Source of the DNA: Geobacter sp.
GTDB taxonomy: Bacteria > Desulfobacterota > Desulfuromonadia > Geobacterales > Geobacteraceae
Reading direction: 5' to 3'
DNA: 35,085 bases
Assembly: GCA_027356255.1 (NCBI GenBank)
Contig: DAIEGL010000197.1
Location: 1 to 35,085 of the forward strand
A model generated the notes under the pieces. The model worked only from the letters and a program-made list of their open reading frames with translations, had not been told where the DNA came from and did no database searches. The position numbers and the translations under genes were made by a program. Positions 26,123-34,832 of this stretch are shown here, piece after piece; positions within the stretch are counted from its first letter, which is position 1, and the number at the start of each line of letters is the position of its first letter.

Positions 26123-28093
26123 TCACTGCACGTGAAAGTGCTGCACATGCTTCATCAGCAACGCCTTGACGTGCCGCATGTCGTTCAGCCCGGGCGCCAC
26201 CTCGGGCACCCCGGAGAATTCCCGCAACAGCTCATTCAACTGCTCCATGGTGAGGCAGGTCCCGTTGCGCGCGACAAATATCTTCTCATGCCTGGTGGCG
26301 TCGGTTCCCTCCTCAGCGGTAAGAATCTCTTCAAAAAGCTTTTCACCGGGCCTCAGGCCGACAAATTCGATGGCGATGTCATCGTACGGCTTCAGACCGT
26401 GCAGCCGGATCAGTTCCTCGGCAAGCTCCACTACCTTAACCGGTTCCCCCATATCGAGCACCATCACCTCGCCGTTGTTGCCGATGACAGCCGCCTGCAA
26501 AACCAGTGAGACCGCCTCCGGAATGGTCATGAAATAGCGCTGCATATCCCGGTCGGTAACGGTCAGAGGCCCGCCGTTTTTCAACTGCTCCATGAAAAGA
26601 GGCAGGACGCTGCCGCGGCTCCCCAGCACATTGCCGAACCGGACCGAGGTGAATTCCGTCACTTGGGCGCGGCTGAAGGCGGTGCAGACAAATTCCGCCA
26701 CCCTTTTCGTCGCCCCCATGATGCTGGTTGGACGCACCGCCTTATCGGTGGAGATCATGACGAACTTCTTCACCCCATGATCGACGGCCGCCTGGGCCAG
26801 ATTGAAGGTACCGAAGACGTTCACCTTCACCGCCTCCGAGGGGTTGTGCTCCATCATGGGCACATGCTTGTAGGCCGCGGCATGAAAGACGATCTCCGGC
26901 ACATGGGCCGCCATTACACTGCGCACCCGGGATCTGTCCCTCACATCGCCAACAACGTAGTGAATCCTGCCGGCAAGTGCGGGGAACTCCCTGGTCAACC
27001 GCAGCTGCATATTGTGCAGTTCGGTCTCGTCGATTTCGAACAGCACCAGCCGGGCCGGGTTGAAGCTGCAAACCTGGCGGACGATCTCCGACCCGATGGA
27101 ACCGCATGCGCCCGATACGAGTATGGACCTGCCGGCAAGCATCTGCTCGATGGCATCATAATCAACCTCCACAGACTGCCTGCCAATCAGCTCCTCTATG
27201 CTGATCTCGTGAATCCCCTTCAGGCTCACCTCGAAGCGCTCGTGGTTCTTGTAGATCTGCGGCACGATCTTGATCCGCTTCACCCCCGCTTCCTTCGCCA
27301 GATGGTAGATCTTGCGCAAAGCCTTGTAATGGGTGGAGGGTATGGCGATGACGACCACCTCCACACCATGCTGCCGCACCACCTCGCGCAGACGGTCCGT
27401 GGTATTCAGAACCCGCACGCCGTGGATATAGGTGCCAACCTTCATGCTGCAATCGTCATCCAGGATGCCGACCGGGTAAAACTCGGCAAAGTTGCGCCGC
27501 GCCATGTCCCTGAGCACCAGTTCCCCGGTCATGCCGGCGCCGATGACCAGCGCCCGCTTCCCTTTCGAGTTGCTGGTCTTTTTGAAAATAACCTCCCGGT
27601 AGACGCGGCGTGAGATGCGCACTCCGCAGGCAAACAGATAGGTGATGAGACCGTCGTTGAGGAAGATGCTGCGCGGAAAGGAGACCCCGTAATGGGGCAG
27701 ATGAAGCCATCCAGGCGATGGGGTGAGCAGAATTACCATCAACAAAGCTTCCGCAATCAGTATGGCAATCCCGATATTGTAAAGCTCGTCCAGGCCGACA
27801 AATCGCCAGGTGATATGGTAGACCCGGAAGACGACGAACATGGCGAGCTTGACTGCGATAAACAAGGGGAGCGCAGTGGTAATGAGGAAGAGGTAGTGCA
27901 CATCCACCGCAAAATCAAAGCGGAAGTACAAAGCGAGATAAAGAGAAGCCGCAATGATGAGCAGATCAGCGCTGAAAAAGAAGAGGAAACGCTTCAGCGC
28001 AGATGGAGTGAGCAGCTTTCCGAGCAGGGTGTTGTCGGTATATGGGAAATCTGATTTCAAGGGACCACCGGAATAGGGACAGCTACCGACCAA
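26123..28093 (-). CDS. CapD/WbpM-type NDP-sugar 4,6-dehydratase/epimerase
   Basis: This 656-residue inner-membrane protein has four N-terminal helices (about 35-58, 66-93, 103-123, 142-160), a first Rossmann-like domain with VIGAGMTGE (about 183-191), and a C-terminal short-chain dehydrogenase domain with GACGSIGSE (328-336) and STDKAVRPTSIMGATK (448-463). In this family the catalytic Tyr of YxxxK is replaced by Met (M459, K463), as in WbpM, which converts UDP-GlcNAc to a 4-keto-6-deoxy sugar for O-antigen. It would supply a precursor for the neighbouring glycosyltransferases. The start is uncertain: TTG 28093 has no ribosome binding site, while TTG 28060 has GGTGG a few bases ahead and leaves 645 residues. 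It has its own promoter and is separated by 247 bases from the sugar-transferase gene. Confidence 0.92.
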   Translation of the reverse strand: MVGSCPYSGGPLKSDFPYTDNTLLGKLLTPSALKRFLFFFSADLLIIAASLYLALYFRFDFAVDVHYLFLITTALPLFIAVKLAMFVVFRVYHITWRFVGLDELYNIGIAILIAEALLMVILLTPSPGWLHLPHYGVSFPRSIFLNDGLITYLFACGVRISRRVYREVIFKKTSNSKGKRALVIGAGMTGELVLRDMARRNFAEFYPVGILDDDCSMKVGTYIHGVRVLNTTDRLREVVRQHGVEVVVIAIPSTHYKALRKIYHLAKEAGVKRIKIVPQIYKNHERFEVSLKGIHEISIEELIGRQSVEVDYDAIEQMLAGRSILVSGACGSIGSEIVRQVCSFNPARLVLFEIDETELHNMQLRLTREFPALAGRIHYVVGDVRDRSRVRSVMAAHVPEIVFHAAAYKHVPMMEHNPSEAVKVNVFGTFNLAQAAVDHGVKKFVMISTDKAVRPTSIMGATKRVAEFVCTAFSRAQVTEFTSVRFGNVLGSRGSVLPLFMEQLKNGGPLTVTDRDMQRYFMTIPEAVSLVLQAAVIGNNGEVMVLDMGEPVKVVELAEELIRLHGLKPYDDIAIEFVGLRPGEKLFEEILTAEEGTDATRHEKIFVARNGTCLTMEQLNELLREFSGVPEVAPGLNDMRHVKALLMKHVQHFHVQ

Positions 28094-28166
28094 TAGCGGT
28101 CATAAAACATTAAACAGGCCGATTAGCAGACAATAAACGACACCGGATATCGACTGAACGATACAA

Positions 28167-28194
28167 ATTATATCCATGTGTTAAATTATTGCAA
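28167..28194 (-). promoter_or_regulatory. Promoter of the CapD/WbpM-type gene
   Basis: On the minus strand TTGCAA (plus-strand 28189-28194) and a perfect TATAAT (28167-28172) are separated by 16 bases. Transcription would begin near 28160, 70-100 bases before the possible start codons. The surrounding 247-bp spacer (28094-28340) is AT-rich in its right-to-left proximal half; I see no other gene in it. Confidence 0.55.
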
Positions 28195-28340
28195 TTAGAT
28201 TTTGCAAATTAATCTGAGGATTTTGCATGGGTTCTGAGGGAAAATGCAGAGAACGTAATGATATAGGCCTTGTCGGTGAGAGAAGAATGAACAGTCAGTC
28301 GCTAAGAGAATTTTGAGGTAAGAACGCCCGTTCCTGCCTT

Positions 28341-28910
28341 TCAGTGCGAAACCCCTTCGCTCTTTGCCACCTTGAGAAACGTGCGGAACATGATCTGCAC
28401 ATCCAGCATAAAAGAACAATTCTTCAGGTAGTACTCATCAAACTCAACTTTGACAGGAATCGGCAGTTCATCGCGACCGTTGATCTGTGCCCAGCCGGTG
28501 AGGCCGGGTGTAAGTGTGTGAATCCCTTTTTTAGTGCGCAATTCAACAAGGTCGTTCTGGTTGAACAGGGCGGGCCGGGGGCCGACAAAGCTCATATCAC
28601 CTTTCAGAATGCTGAAGAGCTGTGGGAGTTCATCAAGGCTTGATTTACGGAGGAATTTGCCGATGGGGGTAAGGAACCGGTCAGGGTCGGAGAGGAGGTG
28701 TGTCGCCACGGCCGGTGTATCCACTCGCATGGTGCGAAATTTTGGCATTTTGAAAATCGTGTTGTTGCGGCCTATCCGGTCAGACCAATACAGGACCGGC
28801 CCCGTAGAGGTCAACCGCACCAGGATGGCGACAAACATCATGGGGAGGACCAAGACCAGTAGGGCAAGGGAGGACAAGATTATGTCAAAAAGGCGCTTCA
28901 TGCGTGTCAT
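28341..28910 (-). CDS. Undecaprenyl-phosphate sugar-1-phosphate transferase (PglC-like)
   Basis: The 189-residue protein is a short monotopic phosphoglycosyl transferase that attaches the first sugar-1-phosphate to undecaprenyl phosphate and so starts a glycan repeat unit. It shows the N-terminal re-entrant helix (KRLFDIILSSLALLVLVLP), KMPKFRTMR, the catalytic Asp-Glu region RKSSLDELPQL (about 88-98), SFVGPRP, and LTPGLTGWAQINGRDELP. It has only the catalytic core, like PglC, and lacks the extra membrane domain of WcaJ/WbaP. The start is ATG 28910 or ATG 28901; neither has a clear ribosome binding site. It is the last gene of the polysaccharide run before the spacer to the CapD-type gene. Confidence 0.92.
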   Translation of the reverse strand: MTRMKRLFDIILSSLALLVLVLPMMFVAILVRLTSTGPVLYWSDRIGRNNTIFKMPKFRTMRVDTPAVATHLLSDPDRFLTPIGKFLRKSSLDELPQLFSILKGDMSFVGPRPALFNQNDLVELRTKKGIHTLTPGLTGWAQINGRDELPIPVKVEFDEYYLKNCSFMLDVQIMFRTFLKVAKSEGVSH

Positions 28911-28926
28911 GTGACTCTATATAGGC

Positions 28927-30066
28927 CTAAGTTCTATCAGTCATCAATTCTTTGTAAACTGCCAAAGTCTCAGCAACAACTTTTTCCACAGCAAACTCTT
29001 GGACGGCAATCTCTCTCCCCCGCAATCCCATTTTTTGACGTAATTCAGGATTTTCGATCAGACGTTGCAGTGCATCTGCAAGTTCAACGGTGCTACGCAG
29101 AGGAACCAAAAAGCCATTCTCGCCATGCCGCACGACCTCACGACAACCAATAGTATCGGTTGTCACAATGGGGCGCCCGCTGGAGGCAGCCTCCAGCAGA
29201 GCCTTGGGCAATCCTTCACGGTAGGAAGGCAAGCACACAATATGTGAATTTGCCAAAACCTCCGGCATATCATTTCGTCGGTCCCACCACTCTACACAAC
29301 CCTCTGTCACCCATTCAGCTAACTGTGCAACACTAAGTGCAGCATGATTATGTGAATCTGTATCTCCTACCAAGACAAAATTGGCAATTACGCCACGGTT
29401 TTTCAATATTCTAGTAGCAGCCACAAATTCAATCACACCTTTATCCTTCAACATGCGCGCAGGCAAAACAACTCTGGGCGGCACGGATAATGGTTCAAGA
29501 CTATAGAAAAATTCCTTAGTATCTACCCCAGCCCCTCTTATAAGTTTTGTACTGACACTGCTCACAATGCCCGCATTTACCAACATTGTACAATCATCCT
29601 GATTTTGCATTATAAGCCGTGTATTTTTTCCGTTGAGCAATACTTTGAGAGCAAAGTTAATAAAAGGCCGTATGAGTAGCGTCTTGGGATGATCAGAAGT
29701 GAACAGATACCCCATACCTGTAAGAGCATTTATAATATTGGTCACGCCAGCAAGTCGAGCAGCAATAGAACCATAGAGTATAGGTTTAATTGCTACATTG
29801 TGCACCACGTCAGGTTTTTCTTGGCGATAGATCGTAGTAAGGCGAGCCACGACCGACAACTCTTTGAGTGGGTTCATACTGCCGCGCTCAAGATTAAATG
29901 GAATGAGCTTAATTCCTGCCCTCTTAATTACCTCAGCGTGCGTGCTTATATTAGTCACCAGCGTAACATCAAAACCCGCTTCCAGGGCAGCCAGAGCAAG
30001 CGGCAGGCGATGCGTACAAAACACCCAGTCTTCCGTAATGAAGAATAGAAGCTTTGGCCGAATCAT
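28927..30066 (-). CDS. Glycosyltransferase family 4
   Basis: The 379-residue protein has a GT-B fold typical of GT4. The N-terminal half includes FITEDWVFCTHRLPLALAAL and DVVHNVAIKPILYGSIAA; the C-terminal half carries the donor-site motif PSYREGLPKALLEAASSG with the EX7E glutamates and PIVTTDTIGCREVV. It is expected to transfer a hexose or N-acetylhexosamine from a nucleotide donor onto the growing lipid-linked glycan; the sugar cannot be told. Its ATG overlaps the stop of the asparagine-synthase gene (ATGA). Codon use is more AT-rich than in the genes to the left. Confidence 0.93.
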   Translation of the reverse strand: MIRPKLLFFITEDWVFCTHRLPLALAALEAGFDVTLVTNISTHAEVIKRAGIKLIPFNLERGSMNPLKELSVVARLTTIYRQEKPDVVHNVAIKPILYGSIAARLAGVTNIINALTGMGYLFTSDHPKTLLIRPFINFALKVLLNGKNTRLIMQNQDDCTMLVNAGIVSSVSTKLIRGAGVDTKEFFYSLEPLSVPPRVVLPARMLKDKGVIEFVAATRILKNRGVIANFVLVGDTDSHNHAALSVAQLAEWVTEGCVEWWDRRNDMPEVLANSHIVCLPSYREGLPKALLEAASSGRPIVTTDTIGCREVVRHGENGFLVPLRSTVELADALQRLIENPELRQKMGLRGREIAVQEFAVEKVVAETLAVYKELMTDRT

Positions 30067-32012
30067 TTGTTATTATCCAACCATGACTGAAACATAAGTA
30101 CGTCCCAAAGGTGATACTGCCAATTTCGTTTACCAGAAAGATGTTCCTGCCATTTCAAGTGTATTGGCCCTGGATTGAAGAAACCTTCGCGCATTAATCG
30201 CTTTTCGTTTAGTAACTCTTCCGCCCAATCCCGTAACGGTCCGCGCAACCAAGAATCAATCGGCACGCCAAATCCCTGTTTAGGCCGTTCGATCAGTTCT
30301 TTTGGCACATATTTGTACAGCACTTGACGTAAAATCCACTTTCCCACACCGTCACGCAACTTGAACTCAAGTGGCAAGCGCCAGGCAAACTCAACTACCC
30401 GGTGATCCAGAAACGGAACTCGTGTCTCAAGACTCACTCCCATTGCAGCGCGGTCAACTTTAGTAAGAATGTCATCTGGCAAATAGCTGAGCATATCCAG
30501 CGCCATCATACGTTCAACATCGCTGTACGCATTTGGTTGTCGGGTGACATCCGTGAGCACGGTGGCAGGCTCAATAGCGTCCACGACCAATGGAGCAGGG
30601 TCAGACCAATGCGAAACGAAACCTAGATACAATTCTGAGACAGAACGGCTCGCCATAACGGCCGCCCCTTTATGCAGTTTATCGCCCCAATTCACCAACC
30701 CTGTTCCCTTGGGCAGCATAAACAACAAATTATTTACCAATGCATTCCATGTTTGAGGAGATACCCGGGTAATAGCACTGGCCAGAGCACGACGCGCATT
30801 AACAGGCAATTTCGATAGTCGTCCCCATAAATTTTTTGACAGCAAATAACGGTTATAGCCCCCAAATAGCTCATCCCCCGCATCGCCAGACAGTGATACG
30901 GTGACATGCTGTCTGGCCATGTTCGATACTAAAAATGTTGGGATTTGTGAAGAGTCGGAAAACGGCTCGTCATACAGGCTGGATAAACGAGGGATCACAT
31001 CGAGTGCATCCTGAACGGTAACGTACAACTCGGTATGTTCAGTGGCCAAATGCCTCGCCACAGCCTTGGCATACTGCGCTTCATTGTACATATCCTCGTG
31101 AAAACCGATAGAAAATGTGCGCACCGGGCGGGACGACTGAGCCTGCATCAACGCAACAACCGTGGACGAGTCCACCCCACCGGAAAGAAACGCTCCCAAT
31201 GGGACATCGGCCATCATCTGCTGACCAACAGCGTCAATTAGCAAGCTTTCAAGAACATCCACAGCCTCGCTGGCGTTACCCGTGAATGGATGTTCCTGGC
31301 CGGCTTCCACGACCCCCTTACCCGACCAATAGTGCTCTATACGTGGCGCGTGTTGAGTCAACGAAACGGTCAAAAGACATGCCGGTTGCAGCTTGGCAAT
31401 CCCCTGATAAATGGAATACGGAGCAGGGATGCAATTGTGTCTCATCAACAGCGCAAGCGCATTGCGGTCCACTTCAGCTTTGAACGCTGGATGTGCCCGC
31501 AACGCCTTCAGCTCCGAGCCAAACAGGAAGGTATCGCCCTGCCAGCCGTAATACAATGGTTTCTCACCCAGTCGGTCACGACCGAGGGTGAGTGCCCTGG
31601 CATGTCTGTCCCATACTGCAAAGGCAAACATGCCAATGGATCTTTCTATCGTAGCCTTGACTCCCCAGACATCAAAACCTGCCAGCAGGGTTTCGGTATC
31701 GGAGGACCCGCGCCAATGGAGCGTCGAGCCAGCAATCTCAAGTGACTTGCGCAGCAAAAGGTGATTATATATCTCGCCGTTAAAGACGAACACATAGCGT
31801 CCACTGGCTGACAACATGGGCTGATGACCAGCAGGAGAGATATCCATAATTGACAAACGGCGATGCCCGAAACAAATCCGCTGCTCTCTGTCACACCAAT
31901 ACCCGCCATCGTCCGGCCCACGATGAATAAGTGTATCAGCCATGCGGCATAGAAAAGCCTCATAATTGCCCGTACCAATTTCGCCACCCAAAAAACCTAA
32001 CAGGCCGCACAT
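30063..32012 (-). CDS. asnB: Asparagine synthase (glutamine-hydrolysing) family protein
   Basis: The 649-residue protein has an N-terminal class II glutamine amidotransferase domain with the nucleophile Cys2 (MCGLLGFLGG), RGPDDGGYW and HRRLSIMDISPAGHQPM, and a C-terminal synthetase domain with the pyrophosphate motif SGGVDSS and LSGDAGDELFGGYNRY, then the substrate-binding TKVDRAAMGVSLETRVPFLDH. It could make asparagine. Inside a polysaccharide locus, members of this family often amidate uronic acids or other carboxyl-bearing sugars instead, which is the more likely role here by context. It starts one base into the stop of the methyltransferase gene and overlaps the GT4 gene, so the three are co-translated. 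Confidence 0.93.
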   Translation of the reverse strand: MCGLLGFLGGEIGTGNYEAFLCRMADTLIHRGPDDGGYWCDREQRICFGHRRLSIMDISPAGHQPMLSASGRYVFVFNGEIYNHLLLRKSLEIAGSTLHWRGSSDTETLLAGFDVWGVKATIERSIGMFAFAVWDRHARALTLGRDRLGEKPLYYGWQGDTFLFGSELKALRAHPAFKAEVDRNALALLMRHNCIPAPYSIYQGIAKLQPACLLTVSLTQHAPRIEHYWSGKGVVEAGQEHPFTGNASEAVDVLESLLIDAVGQQMMADVPLGAFLSGGVDSSTVVALMQAQSSRPVRTFSIGFHEDMYNEAQYAKAVARHLATEHTELYVTVQDALDVIPRLSSLYDEPFSDSSQIPTFLVSNMARQHVTVSLSGDAGDELFGGYNRYLLSKNLWGRLSKLPVNARRALASAITRVSPQTWNALVNNLLFMLPKGTGLVNWGDKLHKGAAVMASRSVSELYLGFVSHWSDPAPLVVDAIEPATVLTDVTRQPNAYSDVERMMALDMLSYLPDDILTKVDRAAMGVSLETRVPFLDHRVVEFAWRLPLEFKLRDGVGKWILRQVLYKYVPKELIERPKQGFGVPIDSWLRGPLRDWAEELLNEKRLMREGFFNPGPIHLKWQEHLSGKRNWQYHLWDVLMFQSWLDNNK

Positions 32013-32872
32013 TAGTGAGTTAGCTCATCTACCGAAGCTCGATAACCGACAGAAGACCAGTATGGTAAATTGGGGGCGAATTCAATTCGCTCCAAACCCG
32101 CACATACCATCATTTTCTCAATTTGCTTGCGCGTAAATCGTTGCTCTAAACGTGTCCCGAATCGATCAAGAGCATCCGTTCGCATCGTATAAAAGCTACA
32201 ATCTCTGTATGGACTTAATGGCACATTTTTTACATCTATGCCAACCTTTTCGAGCCATAAAGATAATTTTGCCAAAGGATAATAAACCACCCCGGCAATT
32301 ATTTGGCTCACCAAATATCGCAAACCATAAGGAAGCCTTGAAATAACATATCTAAGAATATCGCTTAATTTCCATATTGCCCGAAACCACATCGGACGAT
32401 TATCAAACGCGTAATAGAGATAAACCAAAAACGGTGCTCCAGGCTTCAGTTTATTCACACAGGAAGCAATTGCAGACTGCGTATCTGGCACATGATGTAA
32501 CACACCCAGAGAATAACCAAAATCCATACTCCCGTCCGACAATGGAATAGAATCAACGCTTGCCAGATGAAATTCGCAGTTATTGTTTTCAACTAAATTT
32601 CGTTTGGCCACTTCCAATGCAGCGCTTGGATCAATGCAATGCAGACACCCAACTCTTGGTGCCACCAACTTCGCCCAACGCCCACTGCCACAACCTAAAT
32701 CAAACCCCACTGCATTCGGCGGCAAAGATTCCCAAGGGAAAATCGAGAAATACCTCTCAAATATCCGCCTGTGCTCTTCCAGCGGGAGAGATGATTGATC
32801 AAACCTCTCCCATTCGTCTCCGAAACCACTTACGGTTTCGGAATCAAGATTATAATTTTTGGACGCTGTCAT
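32012..32872 (-). CDS. Class I SAM-dependent methyltransferase
   Basis: The 286-residue protein contains a Rossmann methyltransferase core with motif I AVGFDLGCGSGRWAKLV (about 57-73), an acidic position in LHCIDPSAALEVAKR, and motif IV/post-I MDFGYSLGVLHHVPDT (about 115-130). The C-terminal 130 residues include an amphipathic or partly hydrophobic helical stretch (RAIWKLSDILRYVISRL, QIIAGVVYYPLAKLSLW) that may touch the membrane. The family spans many substrates; in this position it most likely methylates a sugar of the repeat unit or caps the chain. Its stop TAA overlaps the asnB-like ATG by one base. Confidence 0.88.
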   Translation of the reverse strand: MTASKNYNLDSETVSGFGDEWERFDQSSLPLEEHRRIFERYFSIFPWESLPPNAVGFDLGCGSGRWAKLVAPRVGCLHCIDPSAALEVAKRNLVENNNCEFHLASVDSIPLSDGSMDFGYSLGVLHHVPDTQSAIASCVNKLKPGAPFLVYLYYAFDNRPMWFRAIWKLSDILRYVISRLPYGLRYLVSQIIAGVVYYPLAKLSLWLEKVGIDVKNVPLSPYRDCSFYTMRTDALDRFGTRLEQRFTRKQIEKMMVCAGLERIEFAPNLPYWSSVGYRASVDELTH

Positions 32873-32906
32873 TTACCAATAGTCTCCTCACTATATAGTC
32901 ATAAAA

Positions 32907-33725
32907 CTACAAATCCATACATAAGGTTTTTTTGTCTTGATGTTTTCGATAAAAATTCAATAAAAAAACTGGCGTTAAACCGGTTACGATTTGCTTCAGA
33001 ATGTATACATAATACTTCAGTGGATAATGAAGCAGCCGATACCCAATGAACATTGTCTGTACGATATATAGTCGGCTTCGCAGAGTTCTGCGACTAAACG
33101 TAGTGGTGTTTTCTCGCACCTTGTAGAGAGGCTCCTGCATGTTATATCCTTTAAAACCGGCTGCAAAAAACCTGAACCAAAGCTCATAATCCTGGGCACG
33201 TTCCGTCCGTCTGGAAACAGTGTATCCGCCAAGTTTTTCAAACACCGTTTTCCTCATCATGATCGTCGCATGATCAAAACACGGATTAGCAGCGAGGGAA
33301 TATTTATCCGGATACTCATCTTTTCTCCGCACCCCCCTGTCCCCGTTTTCGTCGAACGAAATCATTGCAGTAGATACAACTGCAAAGTCCGGGTTTGCAT
33401 CCAAAAACTCCACTTGTTTTTGTAGACGTTGCGGCAGAGATATGTCATCGCCATCCATGCGAGCTATATATTCCCCTGTTGCATAACGTAAGCAATGATT
33501 CAGTGTATATGCTAACTTTGAGTTCTCAGCATTTCTGATTACCTTTATTTTCTGGGGAAACTGTTTCGCATACGCCTGCGCAATGTCCAATGAAGTATCC
33601 GTCGAACAATCGTCACAAAGTATTAATTCCCAGTCGCTAAAAGTCTGTGCGAGAACAGAGTCTAATGCCTCTGGAAGCGTCGCGGCACAGTTATAAATTC
33701 CCATAATGATTGAAACAAGTCTCAT
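32907..33725 (-). CDS. Glycosyltransferase family 2
   Basis: The 272-residue GT-A enzyme starts with VSIIMGIYNCAATLPEALDS, has the UDP-binding LILCDDCSTD, and the metal-binding ARMDGDDISLPQR (about 90-102), then a variable acceptor part with RRTERAQDYELWFRF (ED-Y-like catalytic region). It should add one sugar of the repeat unit. The C-terminus contains a weakly hydrophobic basic stretch. Composition is AT-rich like the rest of the cassette. Spacing to the methyltransferase gene is 34 bases. Confidence 0.93.
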   Translation of the reverse strand: MRLVSIIMGIYNCAATLPEALDSVLAQTFSDWELILCDDCSTDTSLDIAQAYAKQFPQKIKVIRNAENSKLAYTLNHCLRYATGEYIARMDGDDISLPQRLQKQVEFLDANPDFAVVSTAMISFDENGDRGVRRKDEYPDKYSLAANPCFDHATIMMRKTVFEKLGGYTVSRRTERAQDYELWFRFFAAGFKGYNMQEPLYKVRENTTTFSRRTLRSRLYIVQTMFIGYRLLHYPLKYYVYILKQIVTGLTPVFLLNFYRKHQDKKTLCMDL

Positions 33726-33752
33726 ATATGCACCAATTTCGCTAACCTTAAT

Positions 33753-34832
33753 TTACAAAAGCCATTGAAAAAAAGTATTTTTATTGATTTCATAAGGAAC
33801 AAGCCCGGCCATTTTAGTAGTAAAAATATAGAAATATCCAATATGCCCAAGTAAAAATGTAATCTCAAATAAAAATCTTATTTTAGATTCGCGAATATTT
33901 CTAAGCAAAATCGGCCAAAGGAAAATCAAAGCAATCTGGAAATAAATAGCAACTCTTGTTATTTCGGTGTATCCTCCAGAAAAAGTAACAACAATATAAA
34001 TTGTTGATCCAAAGATAAGCATATTCAGAAAATAATCATAAGCTATGCGGTCACAAGTTGAGATAGCAGACCTGTAATATATAAAAAAAACGCATAACAA
34101 AAGGTAAAAAAGGGTCAACAATCTGCCGCCAGTTGTTCCAATCTCCTTGTAAACCGAGTATTTATCAGAGAGGAGTGCACCGAAATCAAGAAATGAGCCA
34201 AAAAAGAAGACGGCTATTGTTGCACTAACAACCATTTGAATAACAAAGAGTAACGTGTTTTTTTGCCGGAACAGAAAATATAGTGGGAGCGCAATAATAA
34301 CAGATTTATGAAAGCAAAAAGCGATCATCACCCAAAAAGCATACTTCTTGAAATTGCCATTGATTAGAGATCCTAGGGCGAGGGTGTAGATAGCGCAAGC
34401 GATGCCTTGCCTGGCGCCGTTGAAAAAAAACGTATAATAGCCCATGGTGATAAAAACAAAGAACGCCACGGCAGGAATGACAGATAATTCATAAATCGAA
34501 CGCATGTAACAGAAAACAGCCACAACAGCAATCGCAGTCAGCAGCACCCAATAGTCATCAGAAACAGCACGAGCTGCAGTTTGTAGAGCCAAATACCCCA
34601 GTTCATTACTCGACTCTTTTATCGCATCGTAAAATGTTGCCTGTTGCCTAAATGCAATCGTATACGCCCTGGTATCCGTACCAACATATTCGTCTCGAAA
34701 TCCTGCCACCAGAACCATGGTGGTGAAGGCTAAGAAAATTAATAACCATGATACGTCACGGCCATTTCCTGGTTTTTGAGCCAAAGTAGCGGCACATGTG
34801 ACAATAAGAAGACAAGAAAAATATATCAGCAT
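33753..34832 (-). CDS. EpsG/Wzy-like polysaccharide polymerase
   Basis: The 359-residue protein is almost wholly hydrophobic, with about ten predicted membrane helices. It has the EpsG-family pattern: GFRDEYVGTDTRAY (about 45-58) in the first periplasmic loop, and FFFNGARQGIACAIYTLAL (about 135-153), followed by FCFHKSVIIALPLYF. EpsG/Wzy proteins polymerise lipid-linked repeat units in the outer leaflet of the inner membrane. The family call rests on the GTDT and NGxRQ motifs and topology, as sequence identity in this group is low. Its start overlaps the stop of the preceding gene by seven bases. Confidence 0.85.
   Translation of the reverse strand: MLIYFSCLLIVTCAATLAQKPGNGRDVSWLLIFLAFTTMVLVAGFRDEYVGTDTRAYTIAFRQQATFYDAIKESSNELGYLALQTAARAVSDDYWVLLTAIAVVAVFCYMRSIYELSVIPAVAFFVFITMGYYTFFFNGARQGIACAIYTLALGSLINGNFKKYAFWVMIAFCFHKSVIIALPLYFLFRQKNTLLFVIQMVVSATIAVFFFGSFLDFGALLSDKYSVYKEIGTTGGRLLTLFYLLLCVFFIYYRSAISTCDRIAYDYFLNMLIFGSTIYIVVTFSGGYTEITRVAIYFQIALIFLWPILLRNIRESKIRFLFEITFLLGHIGYFYIFTTKMAGLVPYEINKNTFFQWLL

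Noticed and set aside
28195-28419. 74-codon minus-strand frame between the sugar transferase and CapD-type genes
   Set aside because: It overlaps the 3' end of the sugar-transferase gene in another frame and covers the spacer containing a good promoter; no ribosome binding site or domain.
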